A stretch of 64,000 nt of DNA from Cryobacterium cryoconiti (GTDB taxonomy: Bacteria > Actinomycetota > Actinomycetes > Actinomycetales > Microbacteriaceae). Each line of letters opens with the position of its first letter. The first letter of the stretch is position 1. The stretch is taken from positions 1 to 64,000 of the forward strand of contig NZ_SOHA01000002.1 in NCBI RefSeq assembly GCF_004403065.1, read 5' to 3'. Positions 1 to 7,180 of this stretch are shown piece after piece. The notes under the pieces were generated by a model. It ran no database searches and was not told the DNA's origin. It was given only the letters and a program-made list of their open reading frames with translations. Made by a program: the position numbers and the translations under genes.

Positions 1-1
1 C

Positions 2-733
2 GCCGCCCTCGCGGCCGCGAACCGTGCCGCCGCTGCGAAGGCCGTTGCCGCCCAGGCCGCCGCCGTGCGCGCGGGGGCCGCGGCGTCCGGTTCCGCTCGA
101 ACTTCATCGCTTCCGGCCCCCTCGGCCGCCCGTGCTCGCCGCCTGCGCCGGGTGCGTGCGATGACCTCCCTCATCCTGCTCCTGGGCACCGTGCTCTTCG
201 TCTCGGGAATCGTCGCCGTGGCGACCGGCGGAGCCTGGACGGCCCTGGTCAGCGGCCTGGTGACGACCGTTCTCGCCCTCAGCGCTCTCACCCGCCTGGC
301 GCGCACCGCACGCCGGGCACACCGGGCGGACGGGGTCGCTGCCGGGTCCGGCGTCGCGACGCGCGCCCGGGTCGGCCAGACGTTCGAGCCCGTGCAGTTG
401 GAGGAGACGCCCGTTGTCGCCTCGAGCTGGACGCCGCTCCCGCTGCCGCGGCCGATGCACCTGTCGCGCGGATCCGTCGCCCAGGCGGCGATGGCATCCG
501 TTGATGCAGCCGCCGAACTGCGCCGGGTCGCCGCCGAAGCGGAGCTCGCCCGCCGCGCCGCGGCCCTCGAAGTGGCGGTCACTCCGCTGAAGCGTGTGAC
601 GGCCGAGGCGCCGGCAACTCCTGCCGCCGCACCGGCCGCGAGCCGGTTCGCATCAATGGGGGTCGTCGGGGAGACCGCACCCGGCATGAGTGATCTCGAC
701 GACGTACTGCGCCGTCGCCGCGCCGTCGGCTGA
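2..733 (+). CDS. Hypothetical membrane protein, 5' end outside the window
   Basis: The open frame runs in from the left edge (it is open from base 2 and already reads Ala-rich coding sequence), so the true start lies upstream. The visible part begins with an Ala/Arg-rich basic stretch. Two hydrophobic segments follow, around the sequences SLILLLGTVLFVSGIVAV and ALVSGLVTTVLALSAL, and then a roughly 130-residue Ala-rich, mostly soluble tail ending in a DDVLRRRRAVG motif. I do not recognise a family. The topology suggests a small two-helix membrane protein with a long cytoplasmic tail. It ends 96 bases before a tRNA gene and shares no operon with anything visible. The coding call rests on frame length, codon bias and the clear membrane segments. 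Confidence 0.65.
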   Translation, partial: AALAAANRAAAAKAVAAQAAAVRAGAAASGSARTSSLPAPSAARARRLRRVRAMTSLILLLGTVLFVSGIVAVATGGAWTALVSGLVTTVLALSALTRLARTARRAHRADGVAAGSGVATRARVGQTFEPVQLEETPVVASSWTPLPLPRPMHLSRGSVAQAAMASVDAAAELRRVAAEAELARRAAALEVAVTPLKRVTAEAPATPAAAPAASRFASMGVVGETAPGMSDLDDVLRRRRAVG

Positions 734-810
734 CCGAATCCCAACCGGGCGAATCCGCACCGAATCGCGCTCTCACGCGCGGGTCGGCCAAACTCGGTCG
801 CTGCGCGTGA

Positions 811-816
811 TATTCT
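811..816 (+). promoter_or_regulatory. Possible -10 box for tRNA-Ala
   Basis: TATTCT lies 13 bases upstream of the mature tRNA 5' end in otherwise GC-rich sequence, a sensible place for a -10 hexamer. No convincing -35 hexamer is visible 16-18 bases upstream, so this is tentative. Confidence 0.35.
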
Positions 817-829
817 GCATAAGCGGCTG

Positions 830-902
830 GGGGCTATGGCGCAGTTGGTAGCGCGTCTCGTTCGCAATGAGAAGGTCAGGAGTTCGAATCTCCTTAGCTC
901 CA
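830..902 (+). tRNA. tRNA-Ala, anticodon CGC
   Basis: A full cloverleaf can be drawn. The 7-bp acceptor stem is GGGGCTA/TAGCTCC with discriminator A. The D stem is GCGC/GCGC around AGTTGGTA. The anticodon stem TCTCG/TGAGA holds the loop TTCGCAA, which puts CGC at positions 34-36. The T stem AGGAG/CTCCT encloses TTCGAAT. Anticodon CGC reads GCG, the major alanine codon in this GC-rich genome. CCA is not fully encoded (ACCG follows), so the end is added enzymatically. A strong terminator follows 19 bases downstream. Confidence 0.97.
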
Positions 903-921
903 CCGAGATAGTCAGTTGAAA

Positions 922-954
922 GGCCCCCGGGAAACCGGGGGCCTTCTTCTTTTC
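922..954 (+). terminator. Rho-independent terminator after tRNA-Ala
   Basis: A perfect 9-bp stem GGCCCCCGG/CCGGGGGCC closes a GAAA tetraloop and is followed by TTCTTCTTTT. This is a textbook intrinsic terminator. Confidence 0.93.
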
Positions 955-1217
955 CTCCCCTCTTGCCTTTTCTTTTTTCCTCTCTTCCCGCGGGCCGTTC
1001 CTCCGCCTCTGCACGCCTCCGCCTGCACGTATAGCCGGAGAATTTCGGGCTGGGCGGCGAGTCGTGGCTGGGGGACCGGCGTGTCGCGAAAACCTCCTCA
1101 GTTCGCGTGTGGGGTTACGGTCGAGGTTCTGGCGCACGGCTCCCCGTGGCGGGCGAGTGTCAGTGGCCGGGGATAGCGTGGGCCTGCGCCGACTGGGGCG
1201 CAGGGCGGAGCGTGCGG
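955..1217. other. Non-coding spacer with pyrimidine tract
   Basis: Between the tRNA terminator and the next gene there is a C/T-rich run (about 944-990) and then unremarkable GC-rich sequence. I see no credible gene, promoter or repeat. The position next to a tRNA 3' end is a common integration site, but no duplicated tRNA tail is visible here. Confidence 0.5.
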
Positions 1218-2039
1218 ATGGCTGGCATGACGGGCGGTGTGGCCGGCGGGGCTGCGGGCAGCGGGGTGGCAGGCGGCGGGGTGGCAGGCGGCGGCGGTAC
1301 GGCCGTGCGCTTTCGCTGCGGGCACGGGGCGCCGGCGACGGATGCCCGCATCACCCTGCAACGCGATTGCCCCCTCTGCATGCTCCTTGCCGAGACGCAG
1401 CGCAGCCGCGGACAGCTGCTGCGCAAGGTGGCAGCGGGGCGTCGCGGTGACCTCGGGCAGGAGACGCGGATCGGAGCCGAATACGAGTGGATCTGCGACC
1501 GTGGCCACTCCCGCTACGTCGCCACGGTACGGGCTGCCCTCACGGGCTCCGGGTGCCCGAAGTGCACGGCCAACGCCGAAGCGCCCAGTGCTCGGTTCGA
1601 GGGCGGAGTACCGTTCATGAAGCCCGGGTTGAGGCTGGGCACGTCGATGACCGAACAACGGCTGCGGATGCTGCTGGGCGAACGCATCCGTCTGCCGCAC
1701 CGCGTCAATGCCGTGCGCATCAGCCGCACCTTCTACGGAAAGCCGGAGGTGTGGCCGGACATCATCATTCCCGCCCTGAAGGTGGCGGTCGAATACGACG
1801 ACCCTGGCCGCGACGGCCGCTCCCACCGGGGGTTGAAGGAGGTGTCGGACCGTGAGAAGGACGCCGCGCTGGCCGAGGTGGGCTGGGCGGTGATCCGGGT
1901 GCGGGCCGGCGGTCTGGCCGAGCTCGGCGCGTACAGCATCGTGTGCCCGGGGGTGTCGGTGAAGGTCGTCGACCGTGTCCTCGAGCTGCTGGGGGAGATC
2001 CGCGGTACCGCCGCGGTGGAGGCGCTCCTGATCGAGTGA
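1218..2039 (+). CDS. Zinc-ribbon protein with C-terminal predicted Vsr/PD-(D/E)xK nuclease fold
   Basis: I place the start at ATG 1218 because GGAG lies 7 bases upstream; an in-frame GTG at 1107 has no such site. The 273-residue product begins with a Gly/Ala/Val repeat (residues 3-28). Two treble-clef zinc-binding modules follow: Cys34-x-His36 with Cys51-x2-Cys54, and Cys93-x3-His97 with Cys113-x2-Cys116. The second matches the zinc-ribbon of the DUF4379 type (WxCxxGHxW...GCPxC). The C-terminal half has the layout of Vsr-like or DUF559-like nucleases: WPDIIIP with Asp181, then VAVEYDD with Glu192 and Asp194, a following His203, and a GWAVIRVR strand. A DNA-binding or DNA-cleaving role is inferred from these folds; the substrate is unknown. 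It lies alone downstream of tRNA-Ala and is convergent with the AlaX-like gene. Confidence 0.8.
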   Translation: MAGMTGGVAGGAAGSGVAGGGVAGGGGTAVRFRCGHGAPATDARITLQRDCPLCMLLAETQRSRGQLLRKVAAGRRGDLGQETRIGAEYEWICDRGHSRYVATVRAALTGSGCPKCTANAEAPSARFEGGVPFMKPGLRLGTSMTEQRLRMLLGERIRLPHRVNAVRISRTFYGKPEVWPDIIIPALKVAVEYDDPGRDGRSHRGLKEVSDREKDAALAEVGWAVIRVRAGGLAELGAYSIVCPGVSVKVVDRVLELLGEIRGTAAVEALLIE

Positions 2040-2053
2040 GTGAGCGGGGCCGC

Positions 2054-2938
2054 TCAGCCGACGACTGTCTCCATGGTGAGCACGGTCGTGCCGTCAACCT
2101 CGGACGTGGACAGGGCCACGCGCACGGCGCCGAGCTCGTCCAGTGAAGAGACGTGCGTGCCGCCGCAGGGGATGCGCACGCTGTGGGCCGGCAGCTCGCA
2201 GACCCAGTACCGCCGGTCGGTGAGCAGCGGGCCGTCCCGGTCGATGCGTACGCTCGCTCCGGTGGCCACCCATTCGGCGAGGGCCGCGTTCACGGCGGAT
2301 TCGATCCCGGCCAGGTGCTCGGCCACCCCCTCGGCGGCGAAGCCCTTGCGGCGGAGGGATTTGCCGAGCCGGTAGGTGTCGACGGATCCGTTCTCACGGA
2401 TCAGGGACACGTCGATCGCGGTGCCGTCGAAGTCGGGGTGACCGAGGGAATCCGCGCGCACCTCCTTCTTCCACCGGTCCGCCAGCGCTCGGTTGAGGGC
2501 GAGGGCGGCGAGGTGGCAGGCCGTGTGGCCCGCGGACATCCGGTGGCGGTAGTCGGCGTCGACGACCACCTCGACCGTCTGACCCTCGGCCAGGGCGGCG
2601 CCGTCGACGAGTGCGGCACCCTCGACGAGGTGAACCACGACGAACGCCCAGCCGGGCGTGCCCTTCGGCACCGGGATGTCCCGGCCCCGGTGCAGTGCCG
2701 ACCCGTCCGTCGCTCCCACGATGCAGTCCAGCACCGTCAGCTCGGCCCCCGCGACGCGCAGCACGGCCCGGTCGGGCCCCTGGTCGGGCCAGCCGGCATC
2801 GACCGGGTGCACCGGGGTGGCGTCGAGGAGCACGGCGACGCGCCCGTCCGCCTGCGGCTCGACGTGCAGCACCGTCGCGGTGGTGCGGGTCAGGCCGGCC
2901 GGGTAGTCCACCTGGGTGTCCACGGAGGGAAGGGTCAT
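2054..2938 (-). CDS. alaX: Alanyl-tRNA editing protein, AlaX-type metal-dependent hydrolase
   Basis: Free-standing homologues of the AlaRS editing domain hydrolyse Ser-tRNA(Ala) or Gly-tRNA(Ala) in the cytoplasm. The four metal ligands are visible: HTACH (His138, His142) and CGGTH (Cys258, His262). The surrounding sequence SAGHTACHLAALAL is also typical. At 294 residues it has the length of the long AlaX form, with an N-terminal beta-barrel-like region followed by the editing core. ATG 2938 is preceded by AAAGGAC. The gene follows a hairpin terminator that ends only about 20 bases upstream of its start, so its promoter must overlap that hairpin or lie upstream with readthrough. A tRNA-Ala gene sits about 1.2 kb away. 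The call is firm at family level; the preferred substrate is not readable. Confidence 0.9.
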   Translation of the reverse strand: MTLPSVDTQVDYPAGLTRTTATVLHVEPQADGRVAVLLDATPVHPVDAGWPDQGPDRAVLRVAGAELTVLDCIVGATDGSALHRGRDIPVPKGTPGWAFVVVHLVEGAALVDGAALAEGQTVEVVVDADYRHRMSAGHTACHLAALALNRALADRWKKEVRADSLGHPDFDGTAIDVSLIRENGSVDTYRLGKSLRRKGFAAEGVAEHLAGIESAVNAALAEWVATGASVRIDRDGPLLTDRRYWVCELPAHSVRIPCGGTHVSSLDELGAVRVALSTSEVDGTTVLTMETVVG

Positions 2939-2958
2939 CGACGGGTCCTTTCGGGACG

Positions 2959-2992
2959 AAAAAGGGTGTTGCCGCAGTTGGCGGCAACACCC
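2959..2992 (-). terminator. Terminator of the small lysine-rich gene
   Basis: A perfect 12-bp stem GGGTGTTGCCGC/GCGGCAACACCC with a 5-nt loop is followed, on the minus strand, by TTTTT (2959-2963). It ends transcription of the micro-gene at 3016-3138. Confidence 0.85.
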
Positions 2993-3015
2993 TGAGTTTA
3001 ATCGTGGAGCAGGCG

Positions 3016-3138
3016 CTAGGCCTTGCGTGCCTTCTCGGTCGTCTCGTTCGCCTTGGCGTGCTTGTCGGCACGCTTTTCCTTCAAGGACTTACCGGCAACC
3101 TTTTTGGATGCGTCCTTCTTGGGTGATTTGTCAGCCAT
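3016..3138 (-). CDS. 40-residue lysine-rich micro-protein
   Basis: The reading frame starts MADKSPKKDASKKVAGKSLK and continues with alternating Lys/Ala/Glu residues to end in EKARKA. ATG 3138 is preceded by an excellent ribosome site (AAGGAGT, 5 bases away), and a U-tailed terminator follows the stop codon, so it has a complete small transcription unit. About a third of the residues are lysine, with no hydrophobic segment; it is likely disordered and could bind nucleic acid or simply be a structural or stress peptide. Similar short Lys-rich proteins occur in Microbacteriaceae genomes (from memory). No function can be assigned. Confidence 0.82.
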   Translation of the reverse strand: MADKSPKKDASKKVAGKSLKEKRADKHAKANETTEKARKA

Positions 3139-3324
3139 GTGTACTCCTTCGAATCGAGCCCCAGCGGCACCGTGACTTCGACCCTACGCGGGTTGCCGCC
3201 AAACGGCACCTTCCCGCGGTCGGTGGCAACCGGCCCTGTGCAAGTTGCCAGCCCGGCCGTAGGCTGGGCCCGACGCGCCCCGAACGCGAGGCACCCGTCT
3301 CCACCCCGGCAGAGAGGGATACAC

Positions 3325-3570
3325 ATGAGCGATAAAACCACCTACCAGGCCATCTTCTACGGACCCAACGTGATCGCCGCCGGAACGGAGCACGAACTCG
3401 AGTACGTGAACGGCGAGTACCAGAAGGAGGTCCTGCTGGAGGCCACGGAAGACGGCGACACGGTGCGCCGCCTGTTCCGCCTCGTGCGGGCGACCGAGGA
3501 GGAGCCCATTCCCTACCGGTTCGTCGAGGACATGCAGGACGAACAGGGCGAAGCGGATATCCCCAACTAG
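3325..3570 (+). CDS. Small acidic hypothetical protein
   Basis: An 81-residue soluble product starts MSDKTTYQAIFYGPNVIAAG and carries many Asp/Glu residues towards a DIPN end. ATG 3325 is chosen over the upstream in-frame ATG 3139 because AGAGAGG precedes it and codon bias begins there. No signal peptide or membrane segment is seen. I do not recognise the family. It is followed by a large hairpin (3599-3649) that separates it from the convergent exporter gene. Confidence 0.75.
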   Translation: MSDKTTYQAIFYGPNVIAAGTEHELEYVNGEYQKEVLLEATEDGDTVRRLFRLVRATEEEPIPYRFVEDMQDEQGEADIPN

Positions 3571-3598
3571 CGGGAGCAGGCCCGCGCAGCCCGTCGCG

Positions 3599-3649
3599 GC
3601 GCAGCGTGGGGAATCGGGCGCACGCTACGCCCGATTCCTCACGCTGCGC
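3599..3649. terminator. 22-bp near-perfect inverted repeat between convergent genes
   Basis: Arms 3599-3620 and 3628-3649 pair over 22 bp with one G-T wobble and enclose a 7-nt loop. The element lies between the stops of two convergent genes, so it probably acts as a bidirectional transcription barrier, although neither side has a T-run. Confidence 0.75.
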
Positions 3650-3677
3650 CCGGACGCCACGGTGGCGGCGCCCTGAG

Positions 3678-5024
3678 CTAGATGCGCTTGCCGGGCCCGC
3701 GGCCGAGGCGCACCGGCAGTGCCATCAGTGGTCCCACGAACCGGCGCTGCAGGCGCCGGGCCGGACCCCAGACGAACTGCACCAAATACTGGGCGAGGAT
3801 GGCGCCGGCCGCCAGCGCCGCGGCGACGGCCCCGGCGGTGAGCATGCTGAGCAGCCCGTCGATGTTGCCGTCGGACAACTGCAGCAGGCCGCGGAACAGG
3901 ATCAGCCCCGGCACGAGCGGAACCAGCGCGGAGACGACGATCACCAGCGGGGGAGTGCGCACGACGCGGGCCGCGATCGCGGCCAGCAGGCCCACGCCCA
4001 CGGCGCTCAGGGCCGACGACCAGACCAGGCCGAAGCCGGCCTGCGCGCCGCCCAGGTAGAGCAGCTCGGCGATGGCGCCCAGCAGGCAGACCACCCAGAA
4101 CGCCCGCCACGGCACCTGCACGCCGAGGGCGAAACCGGCGACGATGACCATGGCCGCGGCGAGCATCACCGGCACCTCGGCCAGGGTCGGGGTGAGGTTG
4201 GCGTCGACGCGCAGCTGGAAGCCGAAGCGAGCCAGCAGCAGCGACGCCCCGGCCACGCCGGTGACCAGGCCGCCCGTGATCAGGAGGGCCTCCATCATCC
4301 GTGCCGTGCCCGTCAGGTAGAAGCCCGACAGGGTGTCGTGCACCGCGCCGAAGGTGGTGACGCCGGCCAGGAGCATGATGATGGTCGCGATGACGACCAG
4401 GGACGGATTCGCCGTGGGATCGATCAGGGCGACGATCGCGGCGACGATCGGCCCGATCGCCCCGCCGACGACGTTCTGGTAGAACACGGGAACCTGCCGC
4501 CGGTCGAGCGAGGTGGTGATCACGTCGATGAAGAACGTGGCGATGAAGGCGGCGATGCAGACCACCACGCCACCCCCGATGAGCACGGCGGCCCCGGCCC
4601 CGACGAGGCTCCAGCCCACCCGGCGGAAGAGGGCGGGCACCTGCGGCTTGGCGCTGACGATGGTGGCCAGGCGTTTGCGGGCGTCGGCGACCTCGGGCGG
4701 CGAGTCGAGGATCTCCGCGATCAGCTCGGAGGTGGCCGTGAGCTTCCCGTAGTTGAGCGAACGGTACTTGACGTTGCGGGTCCGGGTGATGGACTCGTGC
4801 GTGGCCGGATCCTCATGGGTGAGCGCGATGATCGTATGGGTGACGTTCGCCTCGGTGCCGCGCAGCCCGTAGGCCCGGGTGATGGCTTCCATGGCGGCCG
4901 TTGCGTCTTCGGCGCCGGCGCCGGCCGCGAAGATGACCTCAGCGAGCCGCATGGTCAGGTCGAGGACCGAGCGCGTGTAGGCGGCGCTGTCGAAGACGTT
5001 GATCGTGCGGGTGACGTCAGACAT
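3678..5024 (-). CDS. Threonine/serine exporter family protein, ThrE-like
   Basis: The 448-residue protein has an N-terminal soluble part of about 130 residues (AGAGAEDATAAMEAITRAYG is the family's signature region). About ten hydrophobic segments follow, in the order expected for the fused DUF1212 plus DUF3815 form of ThrE. ThrE of Corynebacterium exports threonine and serine by proton exchange; the exact substrate here is inferred. The gene is the last of a minus-strand operon (lipoprotein, acyl-CoA dehydrogenase, exporter), and its start overlaps the dehydrogenase stop by 8 bases, implying translational coupling. Confidence 0.85.
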   Translation of the reverse strand: MSDVTRTINVFDSAAYTRSVLDLTMRLAEVIFAAGAGAEDATAAMEAITRAYGLRGTEANVTHTIIALTHEDPATHESITRTRNVKYRSLNYGKLTATSELIAEILDSPPEVADARKRLATIVSAKPQVPALFRRVGWSLVGAGAAVLIGGGVVVCIAAFIATFFIDVITTSLDRRQVPVFYQNVVGGAIGPIVAAIVALIDPTANPSLVVIATIIMLLAGVTTFGAVHDTLSGFYLTGTARMMEALLITGGLVTGVAGASLLLARFGFQLRVDANLTPTLAEVPVMLAAAMVIVAGFALGVQVPWRAFWVVCLLGAIAELLYLGGAQAGFGLVWSSALSAVGVGLLAAIAARVVRTPPLVIVVSALVPLVPGLILFRGLLQLSDGNIDGLLSMLTAGAVAAALAAGAILAQYLVQFVWGPARRLQRRFVGPLMALPVRLGRGPGKRI

Positions 5025-6183
5025 CGGTCGGGCCCAACCAGGCGGTCGCCACGGTGGCGTGCGCCGATTCGGCGTCGGACGGGTGGAAGAGCCCGGCGAG
5101 AACGTCGCGGTAGAGACGCCCGAGTTCGTTGCCGGCGAAGTAGGAGGAGCCGCCGCTCACCCGCAGCGCCTGGTCGACGACCAGGCGCGCTGTCTCGGTG
5201 GCTCGGTGTTTCAAACCGGACAGCAGGGCGAACCACCGCGGGCCGTGATCGGCCAGGGTGTCGAGGTCGTGCGCCAGCGCGTCGATCTGGGGGTACAGGC
5301 CATCCATCGTCATCGCGGCCTCCGCGACGCGCCACCGGATGTCCGGGTCCTGCGCCAGGCTGCGCCCGCCGTGCTTCAGGGACGTGCGCCGCGTCGCCGC
5401 CAGCACGGCCAGTTCGACCGCGCGCCGACCGATGCCGGTGTACACGGCGGCCAGCAGGATCTCGAAATTGGCGAAGATGGCGAACACCAGCGGGTCGGGA
5501 GTGGGCCCGGGATCGAGCCGGCGGAAGACCTGGTCGGGGCGGGCGGATGCGCCGTCGAGCAGGGTGCTGCGGCTCTGGCTGGCACGCATGCCCAGGGTGT
5601 CCCAGTCATCCTTCTGGCTGACGCCCGGGTCTGCCCGGTCGATGAACGCCCAGACGATTTTGGGGCCGTCGGCCGAATCACGGTCGATGCCCATGGTGCC
5701 GAGCCGGGTCCAGGCCGGGGAGAGCGTGGTGAAGATCTTGGTGCCGGTGAAGCGGTAGCCGCCGTCCGGTTGCGGGGCGGCCGTCGTGAGCGAGTCGGTG
5801 AGCACCAGGTCGTTGCCGGGTTCGCTGACACCGAAGCCGAAGATCTTCCCGCTGACGGCGCCGTGCAGCACGAAGGCTAGGCTGTCGTCGCCCTGCTCGT
5901 GCAGGGTGCGGGCCACACCCGTCCAGACGAGGTGCATATTGACGGCCAGGGCGGTGGCCGGGGCGTGGGCGGCGAGCCGGATCTGGTCCTGCGCGACCTG
6001 CTGCACGCCGCGTCCGAGGCCTCCGAGCGCCACCGGAACCAACGAACGGAGGTAGCCGCAGGCCACCAGCTCGGCCAGGTCCTCGGCAGGGAAGGTGTTG
6101 TCGCGGTCATGGGCGGCGGCGCGGGAACGGATGCGTTCGAGAAGCTCGTCGCCGAGCGGGGAGGGTTCGGCAGACGTGTACAC
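5017..6183 (-). CDS. Acyl-CoA dehydrogenase family protein
   Basis: The 388-residue product has the layout of acyl-CoA dehydrogenases: an N-terminal helical domain (VACGYLRSLVPVALGG), a middle beta domain (GFGVSEPGNDL, YRFTGTKIFTTLSPA) and a C-terminal helical domain containing ALRVSGGSSYFAGNELGRLYRD. The last motif resembles the form found in flavin-dependent hydroxylase and desulfurisation relatives as well as true dehydrogenases, so the substrate is open. The start is GTG 6183. It lies 9 bases after the lipoprotein stop and overlaps the exporter start by 8 bases, so the three are one operon. An obvious catalytic Glu could not be assigned with certainty. Confidence 0.82.
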   Translation of the reverse strand: MYTSAEPSPLGDELLERIRSRAAAHDRDNTFPAEDLAELVACGYLRSLVPVALGGLGRGVQQVAQDQIRLAAHAPATALAVNMHLVWTGVARTLHEQGDDSLAFVLHGAVSGKIFGFGVSEPGNDLVLTDSLTTAAPQPDGGYRFTGTKIFTTLSPAWTRLGTMGIDRDSADGPKIVWAFIDRADPGVSQKDDWDTLGMRASQSRSTLLDGASARPDQVFRRLDPGPTPDPLVFAIFANFEILLAAVYTGIGRRAVELAVLAATRRTSLKHGGRSLAQDPDIRWRVAEAAMTMDGLYPQIDALAHDLDTLADHGPRWFALLSGLKHRATETARLVVDQALRVSGGSSYFAGNELGRLYRDVLAGLFHPSDAESAHATVATAWLGPTDV

Positions 6184-6192
6184 CGAACAAGT

Positions 6193-7053
6193 TTACGCAG
6201 CCGGATGCCTCTTGCGTGCCAACCGGATCACCAGGTAGACGATCGCGGTGACCAGGCCGAGGGCGAGCAGCCAGGGCAGCGCGAACCCGATGCCCACGAT
6301 CGCGATGCCGAGGGCTGTCACGAGGGCGTTCCAGCCGGCCGCGAGGGCATCCCAGAAGCCGTCCGGGGTGCCGGGAGCCACCGTGCCGGTCGAGTACAGG
6401 TCGAGTGTGATGGTGGAGAAATCGACCTGGTCGGACAGGTAGTCCCGCTGCGCCTGCAGTCCCTCGAGGTCGCTCTGCCGCTGGGACAGCGCGTTCTCGA
6501 CCGCGATCAGGTCGGCCGTGGTCGTGGCCTCCACCATCAGGGCCAGCAACCGATCGACCGAGGTCTGCAGTGACGTGATCCGGGCGTCGAGGTCCTGGGT
6601 CTGCTGGGTGATGTCCGACGCGTTGAGCGAGACGAAGTTGACGGTGCCGAGCTGTTTGAGTTCCGCCAGGGTGCGGTCGAGCTCGTCCGAGGGGATGCGC
6701 AGGGTGAGATTCGCGCTCGCCGGCTGGTTGTCGGTGGCCGGGTTCTCGGTGCGGCTGTCGACCCGTCCACCGGCCTGCTCGGTGATGGTGACGGCATCCT
6801 GCACGGATGCGATCGGGTCGTCCACCGTGATCGACACCATCCCGGTGGTGATCACGTCGCGCTGGGTGGAAGTGATCTCACCGGTGCTGCCGCCCGGTTC
6901 GATGCTTCCCGGGTTCACGGTGCCGGGTTCGGCGAGGCCGGGAGCCGTGGCCGAGCCGCCGGAGTCGGAACTGCTGGAATCGCCGGGCACGGAGCATCCG
7001 GCCAGCAGGAGGGCGCCGAGGAGGACGGCGACCACTCCGGTAAAACGCTTCAT
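6193..7053 (-). CDS. DUF4349-type membrane-anchored lipoprotein
   Basis: The start ATG 7053 opens a lipoprotein signal (MKRFTGVVAVLLGALLLAGC with lipobox LAGC) and is preceded by GTGAGG. After a Ser/Gly/Pro linker comes the DUF4349 core: an N-terminal alpha/beta region (ITTGMVSITVDDP), a long coiled coil (roughly residues 145-205, DLDARITSLQTSVDRLLALM) and a C-terminal membrane helix ending in RLARKRHPAA. The product is 286 residues and is likely anchored at both ends in the cell envelope. Its role is unknown. It is the first gene of the operon with the dehydrogenase and exporter. Confidence 0.85.
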   Translation of the reverse strand: MKRFTGVVAVLLGALLLAGCSVPGDSSSSDSGGSATAPGLAEPGTVNPGSIEPGGSTGEITSTQRDVITTGMVSITVDDPIASVQDAVTITEQAGGRVDSRTENPATDNQPASANLTLRIPSDELDRTLAELKQLGTVNFVSLNASDITQQTQDLDARITSLQTSVDRLLALMVEATTTADLIAVENALSQRQSDLEGLQAQRDYLSDQVDFSTITLDLYSTGTVAPGTPDGFWDALAAGWNALVTALGIAIVGIGFALPWLLALGLVTAIVYLVIRLARKRHPAA

Positions 7054-7180
7054 GGCCTCACTGTACGGCCGCGATCGGCGGTGCCGGATCACAATCGCGT
7101 CTCGGCAGGAGGGACCGGGCGCACGCCGCGGCAGGCGGCGCAGAATGAGCCTGGTGGCGTGGGGAGGCGATACTGGAAGC

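Noticed and set aside
916-1176. 86-codon frame after the tRNA
   Set aside because: It reads through the terminator and a pyrimidine tract; the hydrophobic run is a by-product of the T/C-rich DNA.
830-2039. Integrated mobile element at tRNA-Ala
   Set aside because: No integrase and no repeated tRNA 3' end can be found within the window.
3606-5621. 671-codon plus-strand frame opposite the ThrE-like and dehydrogenase genes
   Set aside because: Its product is a His/Gly/Asp/Arg-rich mixture typical of an antisense shadow in GC-rich DNA. The minus-strand genes have membrane helices and family motifs.
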